Positions 9,973 to 31,026 are shown, counted from the stretch's first letter. The stretch: 64,000 nt of DNA from Brachypodium distachyon (GCF_000005505.3 NC_016132.3:47196914-47260913); one strand, 5' to 3'. Notes: a model not told the origin generated them from the letters alone. Numbers and translations: made by a program.

Positions 9973-12900
9973 TTAGAGCCCTTGGCTTTTTCTTAATTCA
10001 GTAGATGAAATGTCCACGCGGAACTTCTCTTCTGGTATAGAGGTAAACATGTCCCTCAACTCTCCTGGAATGTCCAAATGTTCAAGGACCTTCAAAACAA
10101 GCAATGAAGTACAGGTGAGACAAACAATTTCAAATGCATGTAAAACAAAATTTTGACATAAATTCATACCTTGAAAACTCCTTCAATTTCTCGACCACCA
10201 ACAAGAAATGTTGTGCCAGTGCTTTTACATTCAAGAAGAATCTCCAGCATTCTTTTGCAGTCACCTCCATAATACTTAGGCTGAAGCGAGTAAACATTCA
10301 GTTTGGAACGATAAAACACTCAACCGTTGAATATTTGTTTTGGGGTAAAATCCAGTCACTGAACTTGAGAAGTACAACTCAGCCAAACATATGTTACTGT
10401 AATAACTATTTTTTGTTTCTAACTTACAGTAACAGTTTCGAAACCAGCTGCACATGAAGTTTCTTGTTACAACTAAACTAAATGCTGCATTGATGATAGA
10501 CCCGTAGCTAAAAGAACTTGTTTAAGCCTTCCTTTTTGCATATGTATCATTTTCTCTCATGTTTGGTAGGGGTGTAAAATTTAGAGACCAATGCAGAAAA
10601 CATAGTCCGGATTTAACATAGCTGAATACTGTAAACATTGAGTTCAAGAGTTGATTATTTTCACTTAACCATTGCAATAAATGATTTGATTTTCTTTCAT
10701 ATAACTCGAGGCAATATCAGACTTCATATAACTCGAGGCAATATCAGACTTCATACTCAAATCAAAAGTAAGTATAAGCTGATAAGAAACTAAAGAATGC
10801 AGGAACAGGAAAATGCAGCAAATCCGCACACATACAAACAAAGAGGAAAATTCTACAAAGGGCTTCAAGTAGAAATCCACACTCCATTACTTAGTATCTA
10901 ATTAAAAATAAAAACACTTTTCATCAATACTAATTGCTAACAAACACTCTCAGAAAGAAAACTAACAGGTCAGCGATTTAACATTGAGCTCCAGCAAACT
11001 TCTTACATTAACAAGCCTAGCGGCAGTGTCAGCACCAATTATAAAAGCACTGCCTGGGAAAAGTTCTGCTTTCTTGTAAAAGTAAGGTTGGTTAGATATG
11101 ATTACATTCTTCCCTGCATCAGAAAGAATAGATAGTCATCGATCAACTGGATGAGTCCCCCCGCCCACAGATAAATTCATCTTCATACTGCCACAATGGG
11201 CCAAAGAAACAATAGTAAATGATGATAGGTGAGAAAATGATCATAGACTTTCAGTAAATTTAGAAAGGTGGGTTGTTCAAGTGTCAGCCATGATTCCAAA
11301 GTCAATACTCGATACAACCACAGTATGTATAGAAACTGAGCAAGAAACATGACTGGACGCAACCATATGCCATAAAAATCATTGCTAAACGATATTAAAC
11401 TCAAGATGCGTGACTGCACGCATAAATGGTGAAATGAAACTCCCTGTTTTTCTGGAACCTTAGACTAATGACATTCAAAATGTCGGCATAGCAATGCAAC
11501 AAGAGTGCTAGAAATAAAGAAGACTGGAGGCATGACACATGATAAATAGTTCAAAGAAATTTAAGCAAGACCTTAATGCATAGCAAAATAGCAATGGGTT
11601 ATACTCATACCTCTTATTCTGAATTGCTCAACACGGCGCTTAATTTCTGCAATAGATAGTGGAGGTTTATCAGCATTGACTGCTGATATCTCAAAGCATG
11701 GGAGCCCATCATCACAAATGCTGCAATACACAGATTCATGGAAAAATGGTCAACTACTCTTTTGATGCTTCAACAAACAAAAGGGTTTTAATGGAATGCT
11801 GCACATTTGCTAGACAGACAGACAGCTATACGGAAATAATGCGGGACTGCTAATTTTAATATCACTGAAGTAAACTATTGTAACAAACATTTCCAGTTTA
11901 AGAAAGTTTTTTTTACACAGCATCACTTCATACCTAATTTTTAGGATGACAATCTAATTGCACAGATATTTGATTTAATCATTTGTAGTTTGATCATATC
12001 TCACCTTGATGCAACTTCTAACAACCTAAGGTGACCATCATGCAAGGGATTGAATGAACCAGGTAGAATTAGTTTCCTGTCAAAGTTCTTTTCCACTGGA
12101 TCTACAAGTGACAAATAACAACTCAATTTGAGAACGAAAATGGAAGAATTCTAGCATGAAAAAACTAGCAATTTCCAGCGCCAAAGTATACCAGAAAAGT
12201 GGTATACTTTCATGCAGACTTTTCCATCAATAACTTGCTGGAGCTCTTGGTCTTCATCAAATTGTTCCACACTTTCTTTTGGAATTTCAGGTTCTTGAAC
12301 GTCTGTTGGAATAGTTGCAGAAACTCTGCAGGCATCTGCAATCACCTGCAGTGTAGTAGATTTTCATAAGGGAGAGCTAACTAGGAGAATACCAATTATC
12401 ATAAAGTATTGCTAATCCTGACATCCTAGCACGATCAGGATAGGTTGCTCGTAGTTGCTAATTATGATGCCCAACTCAATTGCATGTTATTAGTCCGAAC
12501 ATTTATGCATGAGCACATTGGTGACATATGTATATAACAGACCTTGAGCACGTAATAGCTTGAGACCTTGTCTTCTTCCTCTCTGTTCCGTAAACCCTAC
12601 GTACAGAAACTATTTTAACTGAACATCATAGTTTGACAAAGAACTGTATAAGGTTAGTGCATTTATTACAAATTGCCGCAATTGCTGACAAGTTAATACA
12701 GAGTGCAGTAGAATGTGCCAACATGCGAAAATAGCCAATTAAGCACCGCATAATCAGGACGTTGACTTCCGGTCATTTTGGCACCCTCTTATTAAAAATG
12801 GTTTGCTAACAGTAAAGAGTATCAGCAGTACCTTTGATAATGTTACATGTGATGTCCTTAGGCAATTTTGTGTCCGAGTTGACACATAGAACCTGTTTGA

Positions 12901-14133
12901 ATATGAATTCCAAATATTATATAGAGCGCATTAAAGAAAAAGGCTCACAAAACTTACAAATGTTATTATCAAAAGTAGGCAAGGTCCCCTGCCTCCCTAA
13001 AAGGCAGGAATTTTGTGTGACACATCATGTATTGAAGCTCCAATGCCTTAGAAGCAATAGCAAGAAAGCTCTAAATGTCATATGCACACTGAATTTTATG
13101 TAAGCAAGTAGTTCATTTATCTCAATAACAGGTTAGCTTATGTATGACCACATCCCATGCTATGTTAACATGCTAATATAATCACTGCCCTCACTTGATG
13201 GACATTACATTACATACATGTTTTACACGTTTACTCACTTAACTCTGATAACGGATGAACTTTGGGTTTGCTACTGTAACTATTAATAATAAGATCACTC
13301 AAGGGATAGCTGAAAAGGCTTTGGTAATTTCCCTCTCCTCGTCTTATTATTAGTTAAGGTGTGAGGGGAATTTCATTCTTCCTCGTGTTAATATTACTCC
13401 AGTTAGTTAAGGTGTAAGGAAAGTGAGTGAGGCATACCTGTGGTCACCATGTTTTGGACGTGAGCTAGCGAGTGACCCAGAAAAACCGACACCCATTACT
13501 TGTAGACCTGCGAGTATTCTCACCCAATTACTTAAACTTATAGCAACCACAAACGACGTTAACTGCAAATTGCACGCTCATGTTAACTGCAATTAGCGAG
13601 GTTAGAGGATTCTTCCGACAGACCTGGTCCAGAAAGCTTAAGGGCACGGTTGAAGGCGGCCAGTGACATGTCCTCTGCAGTCTGCTTGCTCGTGAATTGC
13701 AGGGGCATCTGAAAATCAAAGCATGGCCAATGCGATGAGTGTCTAGCGCGTGTTAACGAGATGACCCAGTGTGCAAACAAGTACGAATCGCGAGTAGAAG
13801 AGCAGAAGGATTCGGAAGCTGCTTGCGTTTACCTTGCCGAGTAGCTGCGCCATGGAGGACCTGGAATAGGGCACGACGACCTCGAGGACGCTGCCGGACG
13901 CGCCGGGCACGGACAGGAGCCAGCCGAGCGCCTGCGACGGTCGAGGTATCGAACACAGTTGGCAATTGACATCCGCCGACTAATAATTTACAGGACAGGT
14001 GCCCCATGGGGCAGCAGAAGAAGTGGGGTGATGTGGTGGCCCGTACCTGGGAAGCGCCACCGGCGAGGTAGATGACGGCCTGGGCGCGAGAGGAGTGGAT
14101 GGCCTCCACCACGGCGCGGATCCAAGTCTCCAT
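9973..14133 (-). CDS. CinA-like domain / nucleotidylyltransferase fusion protein
   Basis: Twelve exons (minus order): 14047-14133, 13833-13931, 13624-13708, 13438-13507, 12832-12892, 12543-12596, 12192-12345, 12005-12101, 11611-11720, 11007-11113, 10170-10280, 9973-10089. All have GT/AG borders and consistent phases, giving 383 aa. Residues 1-160 resemble the CinA C-terminal fold: AGGASQ (24-29), VPGASG (37-42), GVGFSGSLASSRPKHGDH (96-113). Residues 212-383 are an NMN-adenylyltransferase-like domain: GSFNPLHDGH (218-227) carries the HxGH nucleotide-binding motif, and ISSTELR (372-378) is the second signature. Its closest plant counterpart, to my knowledge, is the single-copy nucleotidylyl transferase superfamily protein of the Arabidopsis AT2G01220 type. 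The substrate is not established. CinA domains can be NMN amidases, so a role in NAD or related nucleotide metabolism is an inference. Confidence 0.88.
10697..10750. repeat. 27-bp tandem duplication in an intron
   Basis: Two identical copies of a 27-bp unit beginning TTCATATAACTCGAGGCAAT lie head to tail in the intron between exons 10 and 11 of the nucleotidylyltransferase gene. Confidence 0.85.
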
Positions 14134-14221
14134 CACGATTCGGTGTTGGAGACGGCGCCGTTGCGGGAGCTACCACACGACGGTGGAATCCGTCCGGTTC
14201 TGGACTGCCGGGTACCGGCAG

Positions 14222-14995
14222 GTCAGCCTGGGCAAACCGAACCGTTCGGTTCTTCGAGTTTTCAGAAAGTTCGGTTCCTCAAAAATGGTGACCGATCGGG
14301 TTCCTAGAAATAAATATTGAGTACCGAAATATTTTGGAACAAAAAGTCAGTTCGGTTCTCGGTCATACCCGAGCAAGACCAAATTAATGACTGGCGGCAC
14401 AAGAGAAACAAATTGCGAAAAAAAAATCTTATCGCGTCCTGCGCCGGAGAGAGTCGGCTCACCGGTGGTCAAGGAGGTCGTGGCTGGGGCGGCACACTGG
14501 CGAGCTAGAGAGGATTTGGAGACGGGTTGGGGGAATGGCTGTCCGTGGCTAGCGTCCGTGCGAGACCGAAAGTTGTTGCTCGAGGTGGCGTGGGGTTATG
14601 CGGCATCGGCGTGGCAGCGCCCGTATGGCTAGCGCATGGCGGTTGTAGCCGCTAATCAGGAGAGAAGCGCTCGCGATGGTGGTAGCTGTTAGGCAAATGG
14701 ATCAGGATTTGGGAGGAGGGTTCCTTTATGGGCTATTGGGCTTTGCCCCACGGGCTGCTTCTCGGAAGTCATGAATCCGGAGACGGAGTTGAGGTGTCGG
14801 TAGGAATAATTAATTCTTCAAGTTTTTCGGTTAACCGAGGGAAGTGACCAAATTAACCGAACAAAGATCGGTTCTTCAGATTTGCTGGCCGGAATTTTAA
14901 ACAGTTCTTCGGTTTCGGTCCAATCGGCTCCGGTTTTTGGTTTTTCGGTCATCAACTTTGGTTTCTCAGTTTTATACCCACCCCGGGGACTCGTC
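14222..14995. mobile_element. candidate non-autonomous hAT-like element
   Basis: The left end CAGCCTGGGCAAACCGAACC and the complement of the right end (CCCCGGGGTGGGTATAAAAC) resemble each other and hAT-type termini. Both subterminal regions are rich in CGGTT/AACCG motifs in opposite orientation. No clear 8-bp target duplication and no transposase frame were found, so limits are approximate. Confidence 0.35.
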
Positions 14996-15473
14996 GGGAG
15001 TCGGGAAGGTGTCGCTTGGCTAGCGTGACTGTGTGAGTTTCTTTCTAAGAATAACACGTAACTTTATTGAATACCACGAATCATTACATAAAGTTTTATG
15101 GATGCATTCGGGGTACGGAACCTGAAAATAGAAAAAAACAAACTTATCTGTAGAACGAAAGCTAACACATGTACCAGCCACATGAAAGAAAGATATTTTT
15201 TATAGAATGCAACCTAACGGTTGGATCATCGATTAAAGAAAAATGAACAAAAGATACGAAGAAATTGAACAAAAATGCACGGGTGGGCTGGACATTAAAT
15301 GTTCTGAACAACCACACCCACATAGCTACGATCTAACACAGAAGAATTCAGGCTGAGAAGCTTATCGGAAGCTTCGTCCATCGCTTCGCAATAGCTTTGG
15401 CAAATTAACGATTCACCATGTCAGAAAAAAAAAGTTCATTGCAAGCAGTAACACAAACGCCTTGGTGGTTCTT

Positions 15474-15670
15474 GGACCCTATTTGTTTGGGCTTTTGATT
15501 TAGTTTTTGATGGTTCTAACCCTCTAAAAAGCACGTCACCCGTTTACACATGAAGCTAAGAAGCACATCCGGAGGTGCTTCCCTTCTCAGCTCACGTGTA
15601 AACGAAAAAAGTGCTTTTTAGAAAGTTAGAAGCATAAAAAACCGAAACAGAAGCCCAAACAAAACGGACC
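15474..15670. mobile_element. foldback MITE of about 197 bp
   Basis: The ends GGACCCTATTTGTTTGGGCT and, complemented, GGTCCGTTTTGTTTGGGCTT form terminal inverted repeats. A second inverted block lies inside, with CTAAAAAGCAC and GTGCTTTTTAG, and CGTTTACACATGA and TCACGTGTAAACG. It is non-coding. The superfamily is uncertain (hAT or PIF type). Confidence 0.7.
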
Positions 15671-16538
15671 TCGATAACATCCTCGATTCCCATCTGTCAA
15701 GAGGAATAAAACAAAGCCACAAAGACGTATGGATGCCTTTGGGAATCAAAAGGGCATGGCGTTCAGATCATGACTTTTTTTTTATGTTGTGAGTTGAGCC
15801 CATTAACACTAACATTGACTTTTTTAAAACCTTTGTGTCTAGAGATGAAGTTTGAATTTGGATGTAAAATTTTGTGACACATGGATGGGTATGACAATGA
15901 TATTGTGAACAATTAGTAACTTTTTTTATGAGTTTTTAGTTTAGCATTTTTAGGGGTTTAGCGAAGTATACAGCTTTTAGGTGGTGTTTTGGGTCGGTTA
16001 TGCCTGTGCACTAGTTGTAACCATTTTTTGAGCGAAAGTTGTAAGAGCATCTCCAGCCGACCCCCTAAATACCCCCCAAACGTCAAATAAAGGGTGTTGG
16101 CGCTGAAAAATCCAACCAGCCACTCCACTAAATCCAAAAAGTAGCCGGCTCGGCCCAAAAATTTAGCCCCCCTCTCAAAACCACTCCCTACTTACTCACA
16201 TGGGTTCTAGCGGGGACGCGTGCTGAAACTAAAAAGCAGCGCGGGCCACCACTATCTGTGAGACAACCAAATTTGTGTGGCCGATTTTTAGGGACGCAGG
16301 TGGATGACCGTTCCATCCCAAACGAATTGTTTAAGTCGCGCCCACAATATAGACATGCGCCGAACAATTTACGGGAGAAGAACGGAGAAAACAAGATGTT
16401 CGCGAGAGGCTTGGGCCTATATTTACCCCAGGCCTGCAGCCCATAGGCCTGTCACATATTTCCTTCGACTTTCGCCGTCTACCTCGACTCGACTCGACTC
16501 ATCCGTGCACCGACCTCTACCGTCTCCTCACCCCAGAC

Positions 16539-23998
<7,460 letters not shown>

Positions 23999-25109
23999 GG
24001 GTTCTGCAGTATGTAGCATCTGCAGGAAGCCAGGAACCTGTAGGGCATGATTTGCTTTGTTGGGACATGGTTTGACTTGGCCCTTTTTACTGAGCATAAG
24101 ATGCACACCAGTGTTAAAGCATTTGTCAGGGATTCTAACCGGGAAGTTGCCTGCCTGCATTTTTCTTTGAAGAGAAGCAATTTTGCTCAGGTTTTCTGTT
24201 GGTTCATTCGCAATTTTGCTCAGGCGAGAATCAGTTGTAGCTAATTAGCGATGCTTTCTACTGCCGTGTGCGCTTGCCGTTCCAGAGTGAGGAAACAAGA
24301 TCTTTCCGTAATGTAAATATTGGTACAACACCTGTAGTACTAACGATCCATGTTGCAGAGCCTTGTAATGTGTTCCTCACAAAAAGAACTGTAATGTGTC
24401 CTACCCGTTATACCAAAAAAGGGGGGAATTTTGAGGATCTTGTTATCGATATATTTGCTTAGTACTGTAAGCCAATCTGCAAAATTTGTGGTTGCTGTGC
24501 AATGGTGGAGCTGCTCTTATTTGTAAGTTTCATTTATAAAAGAATCACTCAAGTGGACAAATCCGGCTGTCCTTTTCTACTCTACAATTTCGGCTGTGTA
24601 ATGGTGATATCCGATGAGTATCTAAAAGCAGCACTGTCCGACTGTGCTACGAACAATCTACGGAGGACTACGTATCGTAGTCCATCTCAAGATGTCGCAA
24701 CAAAAATTGAACGTCGTTCGTAAAGCTAGTCAGAATATTTTCATATAAGTACTCCGTGCATCAAATCTAAAGTTCAAAAAAGAGGGAACACACGCTTGCG
24801 CACGCAGACAGAAGGCTGCACCAGCCAATCAGAGCCGCCCGTCCAATTGCACACGACGTCTGGTGGCTGTGAGGCAAAGCGGAACCAGCCTCGATTTCTT
24901 CCTACTCCAGCGCCCAAAGCCCGGCGCAAATCACAACCTTCTCTTCTCTCTCTCGCCTCGCCTCCCTCACCAGCCGCGATCGAGGAGGCGAAACCAATAC
25001 CGATACCAGGAACCAAGAGGGGATCGACGCCCTCCTATCTTCCCCTGATCCGCGCGTCCGTCCTGAATACCCAGCCGGCGACTCGCCGCCGCCGCTCCCC
25101 GAGCTTCTG
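23999..25109. other. intergenic region XPB to PP6-type phosphatase
   Basis: Contains the XPB 3' flank and the phosphatase promoter and leader. A pyrimidine-rich stretch (about 24940-24970, CTTCTCTTCTCTCTCTCGCC) precedes the start codon, as in many plant housekeeping promoters. No other gene is supported. Confidence 0.5.
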
Positions 25110-28100
25110 ATGGATTTGGATCTGTGGATCTCCAAGGTCAAGGAGGGCCAGCACCTCGCCGAGCACGAGCTCCAGACCCTCTGTGAATACGTGAGCTTCC
25201 TGGCCCCTATTAGTTTCGCTAGGGTTTTGCTCTCCCCACGGTCGGCGCGCGTGTGCGTGTGCACTAAGCCGCTCCTATGTTAGGGTTCTGGGTGATAGCT
25301 GGTAGATGGGGAAAATTAGTTGCTTTTGCTGTCCGCTGAGAGATTAAAGTGAAACTCTGTATCCGTGGACGTGTTTGTGTGTAACCGCCGTGTGCTTCGT
25401 TGATTATGCAGGTGAAGGAGATTCTCATCGAGGAGTCAAACGTGCAGCCAGTGAACAGCCCGGTGACAGTTTGTGGCGACATCCATGGGCAGTTCCATGA
25501 CCTGATGAAGCTCTTTGCCACAGGAGGGCATGTGCCCGAGACAAACTATATTTTCATGGTGTGGCTTCCCCACCCCATTTTGTGACCCGTGATTTGTTCA
25601 GAGGGTTTCTGATGTTCTATGTTACTGAAGTGATTGATTCTGACTTTCAGGGTGATTTTGTGGACCGTGGCTTCAACAGTCTCGAGGTTTTCACCATCCT
25701 TTTGCTTCTAAAAGCAAGGTATTTGGTTAGTGTTCTGAGTACTAATCGTGAATTGCCCTTTTATATGTTCCAAAGCTATGGACTTTATAACACTTAGCTT
25801 AACTGTTTCTAACTATTGACTTTATTATTAGTATATCACCATATTTATTGTAATAATACATGGTAAGGATAAACAAATAACCAAAGGTAGCAGTAGGCAT
25901 TCTTAGATACAGTTAAGCTGTTGGATGATAATGCTCTGCTGCTGCTTCATTACATGTCAAACCCTGTTGTCTTTTCGTAACTGAGTTATACCCTTATATT
26001 TGTGGAATAATACCTTGGAGCAATCTATGGATGGAGGGGGTTAGTTTAGCTTATTTTGTATCATTCAATTTAAAGTTTACTATGTTATGGTTCTGATACC
26101 ATACCGAGTACACAAAGGACATGAGTTGAGCTTAATTGGATTAAGATGACCATGCACTGCACAACCATGGCTTGGATTTTGGCCTCTGGACTTCGTTATG
26201 CTAACATGAGCAAATGCTTAAAGGGTGTGCCATACTGGCTGGAATTTTAAATCAAAACTCCTTTGTGTTTTGTACTAACTTGAACTGCAAGTGTGAAAAT
26301 AAGGATTGCCTGTCACTCTTGATCAGTGAAACAATTAAGTAATGAACACACCAAGTCTGTTAATTTTGTTTCGTGTTATTGTTTCCTTTCAGTAAGAATT
26401 GTTTAGTTTTTTTCCTGTAGTGTCACCATATATGACTAATTCCGGTGAATGAAATTTCGTACTGACATTAGGTATCCTGCCCATATAACCCTTCTCCGAG
26501 GAAATCATGAAAGTAGGCAGTTGACACAGGTATGTCCTGGTATGGTGAATGATCCCTTATCTAGTTAATAATTTGGGTTTCGAGATACTTGTGCTGCAAT
26601 TAACTGTCTTGTTGTTTTATCTACCTGCTTTCATAATTTCCATGTTGCACTCTCAGCTGTTGCCAAATGATCTTGTAGTTTGTTGAGTTACTTTGCATAT
26701 CTGACCTCTAATTCGTGCACCAACATTTGTGGTTCTCGCTTTCTGGACGAAATGAGAACACTACTCTAAATTTACAATCCTGTTACTGAACTAATGTTTT
26801 TACATAAGTTATCATGTTTGTCATTTAAGTAATTGCGCGTTAGAAATGCAAATGCACGCACCATTGCTTGTGCTTTTGTACTTTTGTTTGGCCAGTTGAA
26901 CAATCTCTCTTTCACATGTTTTTTTTTTGTGCGTGGTTAGGAGTTAGGAATATATGCTACTTTTGTATATTTATTTGAATCACAGCTTGATGTATTGTCT
27001 AACAAAAATAAGTCAATTCACATGGTATGCTGATTTTTTGGGTATCATGCAGGCATACTAATATAATTTGGTTGAATCTGCAGGTATATGGTTTCTATGA
27101 CGAGTGCCAGAGAAAGTACGGGAACGCCAACGCATGGCGGTACTGCACTGATGTTTTTGATTACCTTACTCTTTCAGCAATCATTAATGGCACAGTAAGT
27201 TCCTCTTAGTAGGCAATTTGTAGGATAATAGTTTGTACTTTGTACCAAATGATTACTTAAATGATATGGTGAAAATTCAGGTCCTGTGTGTTCACGGTGG
27301 TCTTTCTCCTGATGTGCGAACTATTGACCAGGTTAGTTGGACTCCTTTTATTCCTCCAACTTTTTGTGATCATCATTCAGCCAGTATGTTATTTCTGGAA
27401 CCCATTTTGGGTTTGATTCTACCATTTTAGAAGAATTTGAATTTCTGCGTAGCAAATGTACAATAGAGAAACTTACTGCACTTGGTTTACAACACTATTA
27501 TATCATTATATGGCCTGCATCCAAATTCTTACGAATTTTAAGGAAATGCTCTTGCTAGATAACAGCTCTAGATATATCTTTAATCGATCTATGAGTTCTG
27601 TAGATAATTGTGCTAACACCTAATTGCCCATTAGGCGAGTAGGACGAGGGTGTCCCCCATGGCTAATGCTGGGTTACTGTTGGAACATTGTATTCTTTGA
27701 GAACTGTTGAGGGATTAGTAAACTTTAACACCAACTTTGTGTTGAGCATGTCAACAATGTGTTTCTAATCCTACCCTATTTTTATTGATTTTGATCTTCG
27801 CCATCATCTTTTGTTTTCATTTGGATTTCTGTTATACTTATCTGTGGCAGTAAAGTCTTTTTATCATTGATGTCATAATGCATGATTCTGTGGTTGATTT
27901 GTTCTTGTATGCTTACTGCTGTTGTCTTATAAGATCTAAGAGTTGTTGCCGGACAATACAATCGAAACATTCATCTGATTGAACATCATTTTGTCGCCAG
28001 ATACGGACAATTGATCGGAATTGTGAAATTCCCCACGAAGGTCCTTTCTGTGATCTGATGTGGAGTGACCCTGAAGAGATAGAGACATGGGCTGTTAGTC

Positions 28101-29204
28101 CGCGTGGTGCTGGTTGGCTTTTTGGATCAAGAGTGACAACAGAGGTGCGCATCAAATCTTCTCCATCTGGATCACCTTTTCATTGTTCTTAACAATTCGT
28201 GTTTGATCTATCCTATGCAGTTCAACCATGTCAACAATCTTGATCTAGTTTGCCGGGCACACCAGCTGGTCCAGGAAGGCTTAAAGTACATGTTTCAGGA
28301 TAAAGGCCTTGTAACTGTGAGTTCCTGTTAGCCGTATAGACTAACTAATCCAGTTGACCGTAGCATCTTATTCTATTATAACTTATAAGCTACTCCCTAC
28401 ATTTTTCAATTCCGTGCAACCTTCTCATATGCCTTGTACATATTTCTTTTCCAGGTGTGGTCCGCACCTAATTATTGTTACAGATGCGGCAATGTTGCTT
28501 CTATACTAAGCTTCAGTGACAACATGGTATGTTCATCTCTGATGAAACTATATTAATCTTTGGTGTACAAGGATTTACTTGCTGTATTTGTCCTGCAGAT
28601 ACATAATACATACAGGCCATCCATAATCATTTCAACTCAAATCTTTATTGGGTTTCAATTTTATTATACATATAAACTAGTTCATGGAGAATGTCCATTT
28701 TGTTGGTCATTAATGAACTAATCATGCAACATGGGATGAACCCTGTACCCTGCAACCACATTGTGGCCAGTATTTCTAGATCTTAAATTCAGTGTTGTGG
28801 TTATCAAAATTTCTTTTTTAGGTAATCAAAGTTCCTGTTATGGTACACAGCCCAACTGGTTGTGACTTGTGAGTCGCTTCTCTGTTGGTATACCGAGTGT
28901 CGCATTCCACGGATTTTGTAGTCTGCTTGTTAGTGGGATCAAGACCTGAAATAAGGAATAAAGCTAGTGGCTACTAACAGGAAGAGAACTTCAGTTCAAC
29001 TGCCAATGAAACCTACACATTCACTTTTAGTTACAGTTTTTATGTGAAGTAGCTGAAGCCAATTTATTTCATGAACTATATCTGTTTTCTGACCTTTTCG
29101 ATCATCTGCTCAATTGTCAGGAAAGAGAGGTTAAGTTCTTCACAGAGACAGAGGAGAACAACCAGATGCGTGGCCCAAGGACTGCTGTTCCATATTTTCT
29201 CTGA
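25110..29204 (+). CDS. PP6-type Ser/Thr protein phosphatase catalytic subunit (FyPP)
   Basis: Encodes a 303-aa metallophosphatase of the PPP family, PP6 branch. The plant members (phytochrome-associated phosphatases, FyPP) dephosphorylate phytochrome, PIN auxin carriers and ABA-pathway factors, working with SAPS-domain and A-type subunits in the cytosol. Ten exons: 25110-25190, 25412-25558, 25651-25718, 26472-26529, 27084-27194, 27281-27331, 28001-28144, 28221-28316, 28455-28526 and 29121-29204, with GT/AG borders and consistent phases. Metal-binding motifs GDIHG (49-53), GDFVDRG (77-83) and GNHE (109-112) are intact. Further marks are CVHGGLSPD, the GWLFGSRVT segment, and the C-terminal [11 protein letters not shown], whose last Leu is the carboxymethylation site in this family. 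The N-terminus [13 protein letters not shown] is the FyPP hallmark. The length is exactly that of the family. Nothing suggests decay. Confidence 0.95.
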
Positions 29205-31026
29205 CTTCAATTGTACAATTCTAGAAGTCACTGTTTTAATCTGTAAGGGTTAAAGATGAACCGGAGGTGTTTATTGTTGTAGGTTCAGATCATAGTCCAA
29301 TCTGATGCGTTTGATTTCTCTGTTCTTTTAACCACATGTACAATAGACCCTTGGGAGTATCATTGCTCCTGTATTCCTTCTATGTCAGTGTCAAGTTCTT
29401 GTTTCTTATTTATTGTGTGTGCTATTTACTTGTTATCCTGAAGGACAGATGCGTTTTGCAACACAAACAGGCTTGGCTCTGTTTTTATCCGTAACTTTAG
29501 AATTACTCTTTAGCTTTCGTTCTGAGTTGCAGCTATATATGCTTACTGCTGTTGTCTGTATGATGGACCACTCATATTCGCGGACGTTCTTTTTGGGATT
29601 CTACAGGTGATAATCGATTAATCGCGCAGAAGAGAAATGGGCCGGAGCGCCGCCGGAGTAGAGATAGATGCCGCCGCGGGCCGCGGGTGCGCTCACGTTG
29701 CTTTGTCTTTTCCAGCGGTGGGGAGAAAGGTGTCTCCCTCCCGCGGCTGAACTTCCCCTTTCCCAGCGGCCGCGACCGGCCACCCAAACGAACCAAAGGA
29801 TCTTCTCGCGGGCAACTTGCACGCACGAACGCACGTTGTCGGCGCTGGGCCGCGTTGTCGCCACGCTGCCCGATACCGAGCCGACGGAGACAGCGAACGC
29901 GTCTGCGTGTCAGTCCGCCTTTTGCAATTACTGCCCCCCTGATTAGCTGCCGAGCGGAGCCTCTATCCATTGGGGCGTTTGGACTTTGGACGGCGCCTTG
30001 TGCTCGCGGTCTCGGATCTTCCTCGCTATCGCGTCGCGTGCACGATGGCCTGGCCCGTGGGGCGCAACCTTGACCTCCCATCGCATATGGAAACAAGGAT
30101 TGCGCTCTGTTGATGGTGCGTGCCACTGGCATGTCGCGTCGTGCCGACCTATTGACGACAAAGTCGCCAAACAACAGAATTCAGATCAGTGTTCAGAAGT
30201 GTAGTACACTCCAAAGATAGATTTGTCATGACAATAGATCACATCATTGGATTCCGGGGGTATCTTTCGGCGGGCTGTTCATTTTTTTAACTCAACACCT
30301 TCGTGATCGCTCAGGTGGGGATAGCAGTACAAACCAGTAATTTACTACACTAACTGTTCGCCGTGTCTGACCCCCTCGTTTATAGCAATACACTTAACAG
30401 TGGCATGTCATTCAACGGTAGAATTAAGAGGCAATTTAAGTACACTTATTTTTGACAGCACAATTTAAGTACACGTATGTTTGACTCGTAGTCCTATCTG
30501 ACGAATTGTAACGGGTCATTTTTCTTCAACAGTGTGGGTAGCATCAGTACGTGCTAGCAGCCCGCAGTTCTCCACCAGGCCCGGCTCTGGGGCAGGGCGA
30601 GCGGGGCATAAATCCTGTGATTTCTACTGTTTAGCGCAGGATCCTGTGATTTCTACTGGCGCAGGATGGAGATGTGATAAAGCATACGATAATGCATCTT
30701 TTTTATAAAAAGACTGCATCTTTATTTTTGGTGCAAACGATCAAATCATCTTGACTATTACAGTCTAGTCTAGAGAGAAAAATGTGGACAAGGCATTGTG
30801 CAGCTGTGCACTGAAGAACAATCTTTGCCGAAATTTCTTGCTAATCATCGGCACCAAACTACCAAAGGCGGACCTGAACCGAAGCCGAAGGCGAGAGCGA
30901 GGAAGAAAGACAGAAACCGAAGAAAAAAGAGAGGCCGGACAGATCGAGCCGGCGCATCCTACTTGGCAGATCACTGCAAAACTGGAGAGGAGGGAAAAAA
31001 AGGCTAACTGACTGACTGAGCACTAA
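29205..31026. other. intergenic region, partly GC-rich
   Basis: Positions 29640-30180 are GC-rich with long overlapping frames on both strands, none resembling a known protein and none with splice support. The rest is mixed. A short tandem repeat lies at 30612-30665. No gene is supported. Confidence 0.5.
30612..30665. repeat. imperfect tandem duplication
   Basis: Two adjacent copies of a unit containing ATCCTGTGATTTCTACTG and CGCAGG, the first with five extra bases (TTTAG). Confidence 0.8.

Larger units (their letters stand above)
14134..16538. other. intergenic region between the divergent nucleotidylyltransferase and XPB genes
   Basis: Shared upstream region of two divergently transcribed genes. 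It contains a candidate hAT-type element (14222-14995) and a foldback element (15474-15670). A one-ended repeat starts at about 16045 (GAGCATCTCCAGCCG). I found no gene in it. Confidence 0.5.

Noticed and set aside
29572..30174. GC-rich 200-codon minus-strand frame and overlapping plus-strand frames
   Set aside because: Compositional frames on both strands, Arg/Pro-rich, without recognisable domain, splice sites or a second copy.
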